Assembly (NCBI RefSeq): GCF_001594005.1
Contig: NZ_LTBA01000008.1
Location: 1-64,000, forward strand
Length of the DNA: 64,000 nt
Source: Clostridium tepidiprofundi DSM 19306
GTDB taxonomy: Bacteria; Bacillota; Clostridia; Clostridiales; Clostridiaceae
Direction: 5' to 3'
This document shows, piece by piece, positions 28,416-38,435 of this stretch; the stretch's first letter is position 1, and every line of letters starts with the position of its first letter. The notes below the pieces were generated by a model. It ran no database searches. It saw only the letters and a list, made by a program, of their open reading frames with translations, and was not told where the DNA came from. Both the position numbers and the translations under genes were made by a program.

Positions 28416-28631
28416 TTGAAACAGAATATCCATCCTGAATATCATGAAGATGCTGTTGTAAAATGTGCATGCGGTAACACTTTCACAACAGGCTCTGTTA
28501 AAAAGGAACTTAAGGTTGAAATTTGTTCTAAATGTCATCCATTCTTCACTGGAAAACAGAAAACTGTTGACGCTGGTGGAAGAATTGATAGATTCATGAA
28601 GAAATTCAACATTAAGATTGACGAAGAATAA
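28416..28631 (+). CDS. rpmE: Ribosomal protein bL31, zinc-binding type
   Basis: The 71-residue protein is ribosomal protein L31 of the cysteine-containing (C+) type: KCACGN at about residue 15 and [13 protein letters not shown] at about residue 36 supply four metal ligands. The TTG at 28416 gives the usual IHPEYH start and has GAGGTG six bases upstream; a GTG at 28407 overlaps that site. A strong terminator follows. Confidence 0.95.
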   Translation: MKQNIHPEYHEDAVVKCACGNTFTTGSVKKELKVEICSKCHPFFTGKQKTVDAGGRIDRFMKKFNIKIDEE

Positions 28632-28673
28632 TAATCAAAAAGAAAAAATTTGTATTTTTTCTCAGATTGTTGG

Positions 28674-28706
28674 AAAGCCCATGTTCTTAAAAACATGGGC
28701 TTTTTT
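28674..28706 (+). terminator. Terminator of rpmE
   Basis: AAAGCCCATGTT and AACATGGGCTTT form a 12-bp stem followed by TTTTTT on the plus strand. Confidence 0.9.
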
Positions 28707-28740
28707 CATTCACGATAAATTATTTTTTATTATTAAAAAA

Positions 28741-28767
28741 CTGTTGACAAAATTCATCTGTCAACAG
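28741..28767 (-). terminator. Terminator of rho
   Basis: CTGTTGACA (28741-28749) pairs with TGTCAACAG (28759-28767). On the minus strand TTTTTT follows. It begins 14 bases after the rho stop. Confidence 0.85.
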
Positions 28768-28780
28768 CATAAAGCAAATA

Positions 28781-30256
28781 TCAGTACCTATTTCTATTTT
28801 TATCCTTATCTTTATCTTTTATTAAAATTTCAATATTCTTACTTAATATTTCAATAAAATCTTTATTACTCCTAGTTTTTGATAATAAGTTAATTAACTT
28901 TTCAGTAACAACCTCTACACTTTCATTTCTATACATGTATTTTCTAATATTATATGCAACTTCATACTCTTCTTTTGAAAGCAATAAATCTTCTCTTCTT
29001 GTACCAGACTTATATATATCTATTGCAGGGAATATTCTTCTTTCTTGAAGTTTTCTATCTAGATGAACTTCCATATTACCAGTTCCCTTAAACTCTTCAA
29101 ATATCATTTCATCCATTCTACTTCCTGTCTCCACAAGTGCTGTTGCAAGTATAGTTAAACTACCACCTTCTTCAATATTCCTTGCAGCTCCAAAGAATTT
29201 TTTTGGCATTATAAGCGCTCCTGGATCAAGTCCTCCTGATAATGTTCTGCCAGTAGGCGTTATAGTTAGGTTATATGCTCTAGCCAATCTTGTTATGCTA
29301 TCAAGTAATATAACTACATCCTGCCCCTGCTCAACCATCCTTTTTGCCCTTTCCAATACCATATAAGCAACCTTTGTATGATGCTCAGGTTCTTCATCAA
29401 AAGTAGAATAGATTACCTCTCCATTTATGCTTCTTTGCATATCAGTAACTTCCTCTGGTCTTTCATCAATAAGCAATACTATAAGTTTAGTTTCAGGATT
29501 ATTAGAAGTTATACTTTTTGCTATTTTCTTCAAAATAGTAGTTTTACCTGCTTTAGGTGGTGCAACAATCAGCCCTCTCTGTCCTTTACCAATAGGTGAA
29601 ATAATATCCATTAATCTTGTTGATAAATCAATTGAGCTTGTTTCAAGTGAAAGTCTTTCTTGTGGATAGATAGGCGTCAATTTTTCAAAAGGTTTCCTTC
29701 CTATCGCTCTTTCAGGATTTTCTCCATTAACTTCTTGTACATACAATAGCGCTTTAAATTTTTCACCTTCTTTAGGTATTCTTACTTTACCTTTAACTTC
29801 ATCTCCAGTTTTTAAATTAAATCTTCTTATCTGGGAAGGTGATACATATATATCATCAGAACTTGTCAAGTAATTCTGTCCTCTTAAAAATCCATAGCTG
29901 TTATTTTCAATAATCTCAAGAACACCTTTAGCACTATCAGAATCATTAATCATCTCTCTTAGTTCTTCTCTCTTGCTTGTTTCTTCCTGCCTGTATGAAG
30001 CTGTATCTTTAACATCTTCTTTAGTCTTATTTTCTCTTTCTATCAATTTCCCTTTATTTAAATCATCATTATCACTTTTTGAAGTAATCTTTTCCCTTAA
30101 AACCACTCCATCCTTAACAATAGCTATTGAAGATGTCCTATTAATTTCTTCTATTAATTCAGCTTTTTTATATTTAAAAACACTCTTTATTCCAAGCCCT
30201 TTCGCAATTTCTCTTAATTCACTTAAATTCTTTTTTGAAATATCTATTTGTTCCAC
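28781..30256 (-). CDS. rho: Transcription termination factor Rho
   Basis: The 491-residue RNA-dependent helicase has a Rho-N domain (about residues 8-40), a charged linker (about 50-105), a cold-shock RNA-binding domain starting at [13 protein letters not shown] (about 112-180) and the ATPase core. Walker A is [13 protein letters not shown] near residue 240, Walker B is [16 protein letters not shown] near residue 325, and [22 protein letters not shown] carries the Q/R-loop region. The GTG start has GGGTG upstream. It is divergent from no gene; its leader holds a dispersed repeat. Confidence 0.95.
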   Translation of the reverse strand: MEQIDISKKNLSELREIAKGLGIKSVFKYKKAELIEEINRTSSIAIVKDGVVLREKITSKSDNDDLNKGKLIERENKTKEDVKDTASYRQEETSKREELREMINDSDSAKGVLEIIENNSYGFLRGQNYLTSSDDIYVSPSQIRRFNLKTGDEVKGKVRIPKEGEKFKALLYVQEVNGENPERAIGRKPFEKLTPIYPQERLSLETSSIDLSTRLMDIISPIGKGQRGLIVAPPKAGKTTILKKIAKSITSNNPETKLIVLLIDERPEEVTDMQRSINGEVIYSTFDEEPEHHTKVAYMVLERAKRMVEQGQDVVILLDSITRLARAYNLTITPTGRTLSGGLDPGALIMPKKFFGAARNIEEGGSLTILATALVETGSRMDEMIFEEFKGTGNMEVHLDRKLQERRIFPAIDIYKSGTRREDLLLSKEEYEVAYNIRKYMYRNESVEVVTEKLINLLSKTRSNKDFIEILSKNIEILIKDKDKDKNRNRY

Positions 30257-30354
30257 TCATGTTACACCCAGAATAAAATCATAAGAAATTATTCAGGTGT
30301 TTCCTCCTCTCTACTTAAAATAAACATATCATACACTTAAACTGTTTTACTAAT

Positions 30355-30455
30355 CTATAAGATTCTCAATTCTACAAATAGGAAATTGAAGCTTTTTGCT
30401 TCAATTGGAGTAGAGTCTCCATCTGAATTTCTAATGTTTTGCTTTAACAAAACAA
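30355..30455 (-). repeat. Dispersed repeat family X, copy in the rho leader
   Basis: Read on the minus strand this holds GTTTTGTTAAAGCAAAAC, then CAGATGGAGACTCTACTCC, then GAAGCAAAAAGCTTC and a GAGAATCTTATAG end. The same order of blocks occurs at 32309-32415, and shortened forms at 36830-36859 and 57385-57455. The GTTTTG...CAAAAC part is a palindrome. Translated, one frame reads RNSDGDSTPIEAKSF up to a stop, which could be a relic of a transposase C-terminus. The remaining 393-base rho-pyrG gap (30257-30649) holds only the pyrG terminator. Confidence 0.6.
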
Positions 30456-30601
30456 ACTTACTGGCGAATGATTTCATCAATTGATAAAATACCGGGAATC
30501 AATAAAAGATAAAAACAGAATCTTGAAATGCTATACATTTAAATTGTACCCTGTTATTATATTCTAATTCATAAATCTAAAAAAAACAATAACAAAATCA
30601 A

Positions 30602-30636
30602 AAATAGGCATATTTTTATGAAATATGCCTATTTTA
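30602..30636 (-). terminator. Terminator of pyrG
   Basis: AAAATAGGCATATTT (30602-30616) and AAATATGCCTATTTT (30622-30636) form a perfect 15-bp stem with a five-base loop; a T-rich tail follows on the minus strand. Confidence 0.88.
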
Positions 30637-30649
30637 TAAATATCTATAC

Positions 30650-32248
<1,599 letters not shown>

Positions 32249-32308
32249 TTATATTACTCCTCCCTTTGAAATCATAATTTTTACAAGTTATAACATACAA
32301 AATACTAC

Positions 32309-32415
32309 TAGTAAGCAAACTCGTTTTGCTAAAGCAAAACATCGGAACTTTCACGTTGAATTCTACTCCACATAAAGCAAAACACTTCAGTCTACCACTT
32401 ATAGAAATATAAGTC
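32309..32415 (+). repeat. Dispersed repeat family X, copy in the pyrG leader
   Basis: AAACTCGTTTTGCTAAAGC, AAAACATCGGAA, CTACTCCA, AAAGCAAAACACTTCAG and CCACTTATAGAA...AAGTCTTATAGAATCG follow each other in the same order as at 30355-30455 (reverse strand) and 57385-57455. It lies between the divergent promoters and the pyrG start, so it would be part of the pyrG 5' leader. Short frames across this block are not credible genes. Confidence 0.6.
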
Positions 32416-32441
32416 TTATAGAATCGAACAAATCTATCAAA

Positions 32442-32486
32442 AAAATATGTAATTCTCTTGACAACTATCAAAATCGTTATTATAAT
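32442..32486. promoter_or_regulatory. Overlapping divergent sigma-A-type promoters upstream of pyrG
   Basis: On the plus strand TTGACA (32458-32463) and TATAAT (32481-32486) are both perfect consensus hexamers with the ideal 17-base spacer. On the minus strand TTGATA (32471-32466) and TATTTT (32447-32442) are 18 bases apart and could drive pyrG. The two -35 boxes lie in the imperfect palindrome TTGACA-AC-TATCAA, a possible operator. The plus-strand promoter points at no plus-strand gene. Confidence 0.6.
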
Positions 32487-32617
32487 AGTAACTACCCTAT
32501 AAAATAGAATGGTGTTTTTATGTTCTTTTTTAAAACATATTAAACATATTAGCACATTTTTTTATATATGGCTAGTCTTTTTTTTGCTTTTTGAAAACTT
32601 TTTTGCAGTAAAAATAT

Positions 32618-32917
32618 TTACTTCATTTGTTCTATTATTTTTTGTGTTTTGAAATACATTGCTCTAAAATCTCTATTAATCAATAATTTTTCCTCTGCCT
32701 TTTTTATACCATATGTGACTATCCTTTTATTCTTAATGTAAAAATCTTCATTCAATCTATTTACATCTAAACAATTATATTTTTTCATTAGGAAGAACAT
32801 AAGATATCTGCAATTCTTATCTTCCAATATTTTGACTAACTCCTCTTCTCTTATACCCTTAATAGCACAAATAGCTTCTATTATCTTTTCATAATCATTT
32901 TTTATAAACACAATCAT
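32618..32917 (-). CDS. Small DnaA-domain-IV-like helical protein
   Basis: The 99-residue protein is not confidently recognised. Its middle and end (RYLMFFLMKKYN, then LNEDFYIKNKRIVTYGIKKAEEKL) resemble by eye the DNA-binding domain IV of DnaA, where a helix-turn-helix is followed by a conserved SV-x-x-A-I-x-K motif. The AAA+ part of DnaA is absent. It could be a small DNA-binding protein. The ATG has AGAGG only three bases upstream; a GTG two codons later has better spacing. It lies upstream of pyrG on the same strand but 369 bases away, and downstream of the sigma-54 activator. Confidence 0.5.
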   Translation of the reverse strand: MIVFIKNDYEKIIEAICAIKGIREEELVKILEDKNCRYLMFFLMKKYNCLDVNRLNEDFYIKNKRIVTYGIKKAEEKLLINRDFRAMYFKTQKIIEQMK

Positions 32918-33012
32918 TATCCTCTCTATATTAAATTATAGAAACATATCTTAATTATTATCCAAAATTCTAATTTAATATACACGATTATGCATATATA
33001 AAAAGATATAGA

Positions 33013-33993
33013 CTAAGAATCGCCTATATCCTTCACAAATAGGTTATATTTTTTAATTTTATATTGTAGAGTTTGTCTTGGTATACATAAATATTTTGCC
33101 GTTTCTGAAATATTATTATTACATATTACCAATGCTTCTTTTATTTTTTGCTTTTCAAATTTCATAATATCATATTTCAAACCTTTATTTTCACAATTAT
33201 CAAATTCACCATATTTACATTTTTCAAAATCATTTAAATGTAAAATATCACCATCACATTCGTTAAAAGCAGCTTCTATATCATGTTCTAATTCTCTAAT
33301 ATTTCCATGCCATTCCCTTAGAATAAATTTCTCTAATACATTTTTATCTATACCTTTTATATTCATTTTAAACTTACAATTAAACTTGTCTATAAAGTAG
33401 TTAACCAATACAGGAATATCTTCTTTCCTTTCTCTAAGAGGCGGTAAATCTATTCTCACAACATTTAACCTATAAAACAAATCCTTTCTTAGTTTACCTT
33501 TTTCAACCAGAAATTCAGGATTTTCATTCACCGAAGAAATAATCCTAACATCAATTTTTTTTATTTTACTGTCACCTACTCTCATAATCGTGCCTTCTTG
33601 AAGGGTTCTCAAAAACTTAGCTTGAAGTTCAACAGGCATAGAATTTAATTCATCAAGATACAATGTCCCTCCATCGGCAGCTTCAAAAATACCTTTTCTT
33701 GCTTCAGCCCCAGTAAAACTTCCCTTTATAGTCCCAAATAGAACACTTTCAAACAATTCATTAGGTATTGCGGCACAATTTTGTGCAATAAATGGCTTAT
33801 TTCTTCTACAAGAATTATTATGTATTGCTTGTACAAACAATTCTTTACCCGTTCCTGTTTCACCATAAATCAAAACAGGCGAATTTGTATTAGCTACTTT
33901 AAGTGCTTTATGTTTTGCATTTAGTATTCTTTCATTTTTACCTATTATATCCGTAAAATCATATTTACAATAATAAGACGATTTATCAAACAT
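33013..33993 (-). CDS. Sigma-54-dependent transcriptional activator lacking a sensor domain
   Basis: The 326-residue protein starts almost directly with the AAA+ domain: DIIGKNERI, Walker A GETGTGKELF near residue 46, the sigma-54 contact loop GSFTGA near residue 90 (usual form GAFTGA), Walker B GGTLYLDELN near residue 108 and the R-finger region FYRLNVVRIDLPPLRER. A Fis-type helix-turn-helix ends the protein (ISETAKYLCIPRQTLQYKIKKY). There is no PAS, GAF or receiver domain, unlike RocR-type relatives. Its targets are unknown; no clear -24/-12 promoter was seen nearby. Confidence 0.88.
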   Translation of the reverse strand: MFDKSSYYCKYDFTDIIGKNERILNAKHKALKVANTNSPVLIYGETGTGKELFVQAIHNNSCRRNKPFIAQNCAAIPNELFESVLFGTIKGSFTGAEARKGIFEAADGGTLYLDELNSMPVELQAKFLRTLQEGTIMRVGDSKIKKIDVRIISSVNENPEFLVEKGKLRKDLFYRLNVVRIDLPPLRERKEDIPVLVNYFIDKFNCKFKMNIKGIDKNVLEKFILREWHGNIRELEHDIEAAFNECDGDILHLNDFEKCKYGEFDNCENKGLKYDIMKFEKQKIKEALVICNNNISETAKYLCIPRQTLQYKIKKYNLFVKDIGDS

Positions 33994-34090
33994 ATCAATC
34001 CCAGCTCCCCTAGAAAAAACAAATTAATGAAGTTCCTTTTCTTCAAATCTGTTTACAAACAATAAGTCAATAATTATTTAGAGAAATAAA

Positions 34091-34522
34091 TTAATTAAGT
34101 TCCTTTTCTTCTGCCTTAATTTCCACAACCAACTCTGTTGGTAATGGTTCCTGCCCCGCAACAGACATATTATATTTTGCTAAAATTTTCCCACCATTAT
34201 CATTAACATCAATTGAGATATCATCAATATCTATCAAAAGTTCCAAAGTTCCATGAGGAGTATTGTATAAAACAACATCATTAAGATTTTTCTTAAAAGT
34301 CATTTTTGTATTCGTAGAACCTTTTCTCAATAATATAAAATTATCATTACTTATTTTTATTGTAGTAGTGGTTCCTTCCATCCCTGATATTTCTGTTTCT
34401 TCATATACAGCATAATAATGATTATCCTTTTTATAGAAACTCCCTGGCGTTACCACTTCTATAACATCATCTTTTTTATCATCCTGCTTACTTATTATTG
34501 ATATTAGTGCCTTTTTTTTCAT
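34091..34522 (-). CDS. DUF1934 (YwiB-like) beta-barrel protein
   Basis: The 143-residue protein matches the DUF1934/YwiB family, small lipocalin-like beta barrels common in Firmicutes. Marks are the VVTPGSFYKKDNHYYAVYEETEISGMEGTTT region and the later LYNTPHGTLEL. The ATG follows TGGAGGAACTAT. It is 18 bases after the PP-loop gene and probably in one operon with ddl. The function is unknown. Confidence 0.85.
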   Translation of the reverse strand: MKKKALISIISKQDDKKDDVIEVVTPGSFYKKDNHYYAVYEETEISGMEGTTTTIKISNDNFILLRKGSTNTKMTFKKNLNDVVLYNTPHGTLELLIDIDDISIDVNDNGGKILAKYNMSVAGQEPLPTELVVEIKAEEKELN

Positions 34523-34540
34523 ATAGTTCCTCCATATTCA

Positions 34541-35524
34541 TTATTTTATTATATACCTATTTATTTCTTCATCTTTAGCTGGATTTATTTTTATTATATT
34601 ATTTAATTCATTTGAGTAATTACCATATTTTATATACAAATTTTTTTCATCTTTTCCTTTTGAATACCTACCTGTTATCTTAGCTGCAAATTCTATGTCT
34701 TCTTTTGTTGGCTTACCAATAATTACAGACATAGAGCCCTTAAAATCTCTTGCAAGAAATATAATATCTTCTTTTGTAATATATTTCTTCAATTCCTCTG
34801 CTTCCAATGCTGTTCTAGTTGAAATAATTTTTGCGTTACGTGATACTCTAAAATGCCTTCCTAATTTCAGCATCTCAAGCTCTCTCTTGCTTATATTATC
34901 GTTGAATTTTAAAAGTTCCTCTAATCTTCTTGCATAGTTAGGCTCCGTTAGTTTGCATCCACCAGCTGGTGATGGATAGTCAACTATACCCCATTTTTCT
35001 GCTAATTCCATTTGCACTTTTCTATTTCTTCCAGATATATCAAGAAGCTTTTCTCTATCAACCAATCCCTTTAATTCCATTTCAGTTGGTTCCAAATTCT
35101 TAGCACACAATGGTCTTAATATTTTTTCTCCTATTCCCGATTCCTTCTTTACAAGATTCAATGATGCCTTGTTTTGAGACATTGGTCTTTGTCCAACAAC
35201 CTCACCAGTAACAATAAAATCAGCATTATATTCTTTTAATAATTTACTACAATATTTCATCATCATAGCATGACAATCTATACATGGATTCATATTTTTA
35301 CCATAACCATGCTTAGGGTTTTTTACCATTTCGAAGTGTTCCTTTGAAATATCTATTACTTTTAGAGGGACATCTATTTGTTTAACCATCCTTTTAGCAT
35401 TGCTTTCATTAAAGAAGTACGATTTAAAACATATTCCTATTACTTCTATACCTTGATCTTTTATTAGTTTTGCTGCTAAAATACTGTCTAATCCACCAGA
35501 AATCATCGCTAATGCTCTTGTCAT
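34541..35524 (-). CDS. PP-loop tRNA thiolase-like protein with C-terminal RNA-binding domain
   Basis: The 327-residue protein has the PP-loop ATP site SGGLDS at residues 9-14, a conserved CxxC (NPCIDCHAMM near residue 80) and a second cysteine in PSPAGGCKLTEP near residue 192, the arrangement of MnmA/ThiI-type sulfur-transfer enzymes. The last 80 residues (from about FLARDFKGSMSVIIGKP, including AAKITGRYSKGKDE) resemble the NFACT-R/DUF814 RNA-binding domain. It is therefore probably a tRNA-thiolating enzyme of the PP-loop plus NFACT-R type; the modified base is unknown. It is the second such enzyme in the window besides the TtcA-like protein. Confidence 0.8.
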   Translation of the reverse strand: MTRALAMISGGLDSILAAKLIKDQGIEVIGICFKSYFFNESNAKRMVKQIDVPLKVIDISKEHFEMVKNPKHGYGKNMNPCIDCHAMMMKYCSKLLKEYNADFIVTGEVVGQRPMSQNKASLNLVKKESGIGEKILRPLCAKNLEPTEMELKGLVDREKLLDISGRNRKVQMELAEKWGIVDYPSPAGGCKLTEPNYARRLEELLKFNDNISKRELEMLKLGRHFRVSRNAKIISTRTALEAEELKKYITKEDIIFLARDFKGSMSVIIGKPTKEDIEFAAKITGRYSKGKDEKNLYIKYGNYSNELNNIIKINPAKDEEINRYIIK

Positions 35525-35551
35525 ATGTATACTCCTTTCAAATTGTTCAAA

Positions 35552-36583
35552 TCATATATTTTTAGATGAAATAGCAAGTTCAAATAATTCATCAATTAAT
35601 ACATCATATGGTTTTCCACTTGCTTCCCATAGTTTTGAGTACATACTTATCTTTGTGAATCCAGGTATTGTATTCACCTCATTAGTATATATTTCGTCAG
35701 TATTTTTATCAACAAGAAAATCAACTCTTGCCATTCCACGACAATCTAAAATTTTATACACTTCAATTGCTCTTTGCCTTATTTCATTTATCTTCTCATC
35801 AGACAATCTTGCTGGAATAATTAATTCTGAATCCTCGCTCTCATATTTTGCTTCATAATCATAAAACTCTTTAGACGGCTCAATCTCTCCAGGTATTGAA
35901 GCTTCTACACTTTCATTTCCTAAAACTGAAACTTCCACTTCTTTAGCATTTATAGCTTTTTCAATCAATACTTTACTATCGTATTTTAAAGCTTCATCAA
36001 TACCATTGATTAACTCTTGCCTATTATGAGCTTTTGTTATTCCAACAGATGAACCACTATTTGATGGTTTAATAAACAAATCATATCCAATGTTTTTTTC
36101 GATATCATTGATTATATTATCTTTATTTTTAGTATATTCATAGCTTTTTATTATAAAATATTCCGCTTGTTTTATTCCAAATCTATCCAATAAAAATTTT
36201 GTATATACCTTGTCCATACATAATGCAGATGACAATACACCCGCTCCTACACATGGTATACTTAATAATTTACACATTCCTTGTATAGTTCCATCTTCTC
36301 CATATAATCCATGCAATACTGGAAAAACCACATCTACAGCTCTATCAAATAAGAGTTTTTGTCCATTCTCCACTTTGTTTTCATAATCATTTTCCCATGT
36401 GCCATTTTCAATATTTAAAATATTACCGTTATATTGAAACCATTGCCCATCTTTTGTAATACCTATAGGATACACAATATATTTATCGTAATCTATATTT
36501 CTTAATACAGAAGCAGCCGATAATAATGAAACCTCATGCTCTGTTGATTGCCCTCCAAATAAAATAGCTACTTTTTTTTTCAT
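35552..36583 (-). CDS. ddl: D-alanine--D-alanine ligase
   Basis: The 343-residue ATP-grasp enzyme joins two D-Ala for the peptidoglycan stem. It has ILFGGQSTEHEVSLLSA near the start, HGLYGEDGTIQG, KPSNSGSSVGITKA near residue 175 and the final NEVNTIPGFTKISMYSKLW, which holds the metal ligands and second D-Ala site. No vanHAX-like genes flank it, so a housekeeping Ddl is likely. The ATG at 36583 follows GGGAGAAGTATTG; upstream TTG has no ribosome site. Confidence 0.94.
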   Translation of the reverse strand: MKKKVAILFGGQSTEHEVSLLSAASVLRNIDYDKYIVYPIGITKDGQWFQYNGNILNIENGTWENDYENKVENGQKLLFDRAVDVVFPVLHGLYGEDGTIQGMCKLLSIPCVGAGVLSSALCMDKVYTKFLLDRFGIKQAEYFIIKSYEYTKNKDNIINDIEKNIGYDLFIKPSNSGSSVGITKAHNRQELINGIDEALKYDSKVLIEKAINAKEVEVSVLGNESVEASIPGEIEPSKEFYDYEAKYESEDSELIIPARLSDEKINEIRQRAIEVYKILDCRGMARVDFLVDKNTDEIYTNEVNTIPGFTKISMYSKLWEASGKPYDVLIDELFELAISSKNI

Positions 36584-36654
36584 CAATACTTCTCCCTTCA
36601 AATTTTGTTATCCCTATAATTATATCAAAAAAAACATATCATATTACAATGAAT

Positions 36655-36806
36655 TTAATACTATCTTCAATTCGTAATATACAATATTTATATTTAATGC
36701 ACATATATTTTGTATTGATGTTCACTGTAAAAATCTTTACATGCTACATTTTTTCGTTGTACTGTATATGATAAAAATTCAAATTACTTATTGAAGTTAA
36801 TACTAT
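36655..36806. mobile_element. MITE-like element A, copy 2, with 10-bp flanking repeats
   Basis: A 132-base element at 36665-36796 has inverted ends CTTCAATTCGTAAT and ATTACTTATTGAAG (two mismatches). It is flanked by the exact direct repeat TTAATACTAT (36655-36664 and 36797-36806). Directly after the right flank comes CTTCAATAAGTAAT (36807-36820), the start of a further, incomplete end. It lies between ypeB and ddl. The 297-base gap holds this element and the family-X hairpin. Confidence 0.82.
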
Positions 36807-36829
36807 CTTCAATAAGTAATATATCACAA

Positions 36830-36859
36830 CTTCAGGTGGAGACTCTACTTCACCTGAAG
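36830..36859 (-). repeat. Hairpin related to repeat family X, after ypeB
   Basis: CTTCAGGTG (36830-36838) and CACCTGAAG (36851-36859) form a perfect 9-bp stem. The loop GAGACTCTACTT and the trailing GCAAAA match the middle of family X. It lies 21 bases after the ypeB stop and could act as its terminator, although no T-run follows. Confidence 0.5.
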
Positions 36860-36880
36860 CAAAATTTCTCATCAACTACC

Positions 36881-38260
36881 TTATATGGTTAATTTTCCGT
36901 TAGGGGTATTGATTATTTCAATAATTTTTTGCTCATGACCAGTTTGTGCATTAATGTAAACAATAAAATTTTTTCCTTTATACTGGCCGGCAAATTCATA
37001 ACATAAAACTTCTTTATTTGTTTCTGTAGGCACAATTGCTAACTTAACAGAGTTTATTTTTAATCTCTTACCTACCTTTTTGTATGCTTCACTTTTAGTA
37101 ATTGTAGGCTCTGATATTTTTCTATTGTCTATATGCGATGTTAGATATTTTTCTGCTTCAACTCCTATAATTTCGCCATCATCTAATGCTATTTTTAATT
37201 TAATCTGATCAGGATAGACCATAATTCCATTCTGATTGTAAACATAGTTTATAACCTCATACTTTTTATAATTCAATGTATATGTTGAAACCATATTTTT
37301 GTATCCCATTCTCTCTAGAAAATTTTTTCCTATTTTAAGAGCCTCTTTCTCACTTATTTTGGGATTAGTAATAGTTTTATTATCAAGTAAATAAACTATT
37401 CTACCTCCATTTTTACTCACTTCACATATTACAGATGAATCATTCTTTTTTCGATTTTTCATATTTACATTAAATCTATACGAAGGTATATTGGTTTTTC
37501 CATCTGAACTAATAACTTTAATATTTGAAATTTTTTCTTTTCCTAAAACATATTTAACTATTTCAGATGCTTTATGCTGTGAAATTTTCTTTTGTTTTAA
37601 TATTCTCGGTTTGATTTCCTGCACATTATCTGAGAATGGTCCATCATATATAAGTGCTGGATATTGTGCAATTTGCTTTTGAATTCCTTCAAATTTTTTT
37701 GATATTTGTTTTTCGCCACTAGTTTTAGCAAATACGCCTGTTACTTTTTTCCTAATCTCACCCCATTTAACATTACCTTCATTTATATCAGAAAGCACTT
37801 TATTAAGTTCAGCCTCTAATTGAAAGGATTCTTCTTCAAGCATATCTATTTTATTATAATCAGCATCAGTCAACTCCTTTCCTTTTGAAGCAGACGCTGC
37901 AAGTGAATAGCAAAAATCTCCTACACGTGATAAAAATGCACTCGTATCTCCTAATACTTCTTGAGAAATTGGAAGTGAATGTAGTTTATCATTAGCTATA
38001 CTAGCATATCTAAATATTTCACTAAAAACAATAATATTTTGCTCACTAGAACCAATAATAGCTGACTTGCTTAAATTAGATCTTATATTTTGTACTGAAT
38101 TAATCAAGTCATACATATTTTTACTATATTGTCCTTGCAAATAATTCCTATAATCCGTTCTTTCTAACGTCATAAGAATTGCAAATGTAGTAGTAAAAAC
38201 CACAATAAGTGTTACAACACAAGTGTATACTATTCTTTTTTTAGTCATATTGGTCTTCAT
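36881..38260 (-). CDS. ypeB: Germination protein YpeB
   Basis: The 459-residue spore protein is recognised by its N-terminal membrane helix (about residues 10-29), the Leu-rich helical domain around LSRVGDFCYSLAASASKGKELTD and C-terminal PepSY/YPEB repeats (about 225-450). In Bacillus YpeB is needed for stability of the cortex-lytic enzyme SleB and is encoded next to it. Here the neighbours are spoIIR and ddl; no sleB is in the window. The ATG follows AAGGAGTACTTAA. Confidence 0.93.
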   Translation of the reverse strand: MKTNMTKKRIVYTCVVTLIVVFTTTFAILMTLERTDYRNYLQGQYSKNMYDLINSVQNIRSNLSKSAIIGSSEQNIIVFSEIFRYASIANDKLHSLPISQEVLGDTSAFLSRVGDFCYSLAASASKGKELTDADYNKIDMLEEESFQLEAELNKVLSDINEGNVKWGEIRKKVTGVFAKTSGEKQISKKFEGIQKQIAQYPALIYDGPFSDNVQEIKPRILKQKKISQHKASEIVKYVLGKEKISNIKVISSDGKTNIPSYRFNVNMKNRKKNDSSVICEVSKNGGRIVYLLDNKTITNPKISEKEALKIGKNFLERMGYKNMVSTYTLNYKKYEVINYVYNQNGIMVYPDQIKLKIALDDGEIIGVEAEKYLTSHIDNRKISEPTITKSEAYKKVGKRLKINSVKLAIVPTETNKEVLCYEFAGQYKGKNFIVYINAQTGHEQKIIEIINTPNGKLTI

Positions 38261-38396
38261 TTAAGTACTCCTTTCATAATTTACTAACATATAGTTTTTA
38301 CCACAATAAACAGTTTTATGTATGCACATTGAAATAAAGAACTATCTGAAATTGCACTTATTCAAATAAATTATGCCTTTATGTACATACTAAAAT

Positions 38397-38435
38397 AGAG
38401 AGCACACTCTATTGAATATTATGAGTGTACTCTCT
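38397..38435 (-). terminator. Terminator of spoIIR
   Basis: AGAGAG-c-ACACTC (38397-38409) pairs with GAGTGT-a-CTCTCT (38423-38435), one mismatch in 13. The right arm covers the last spoIIR codons. Confidence 0.7.

Noticed and set aside
35552-36583. VanA-type resistance ligase
   Set aside because: No vanH, vanX or regulatory genes are adjacent, and the neighbourhood is housekeeping.
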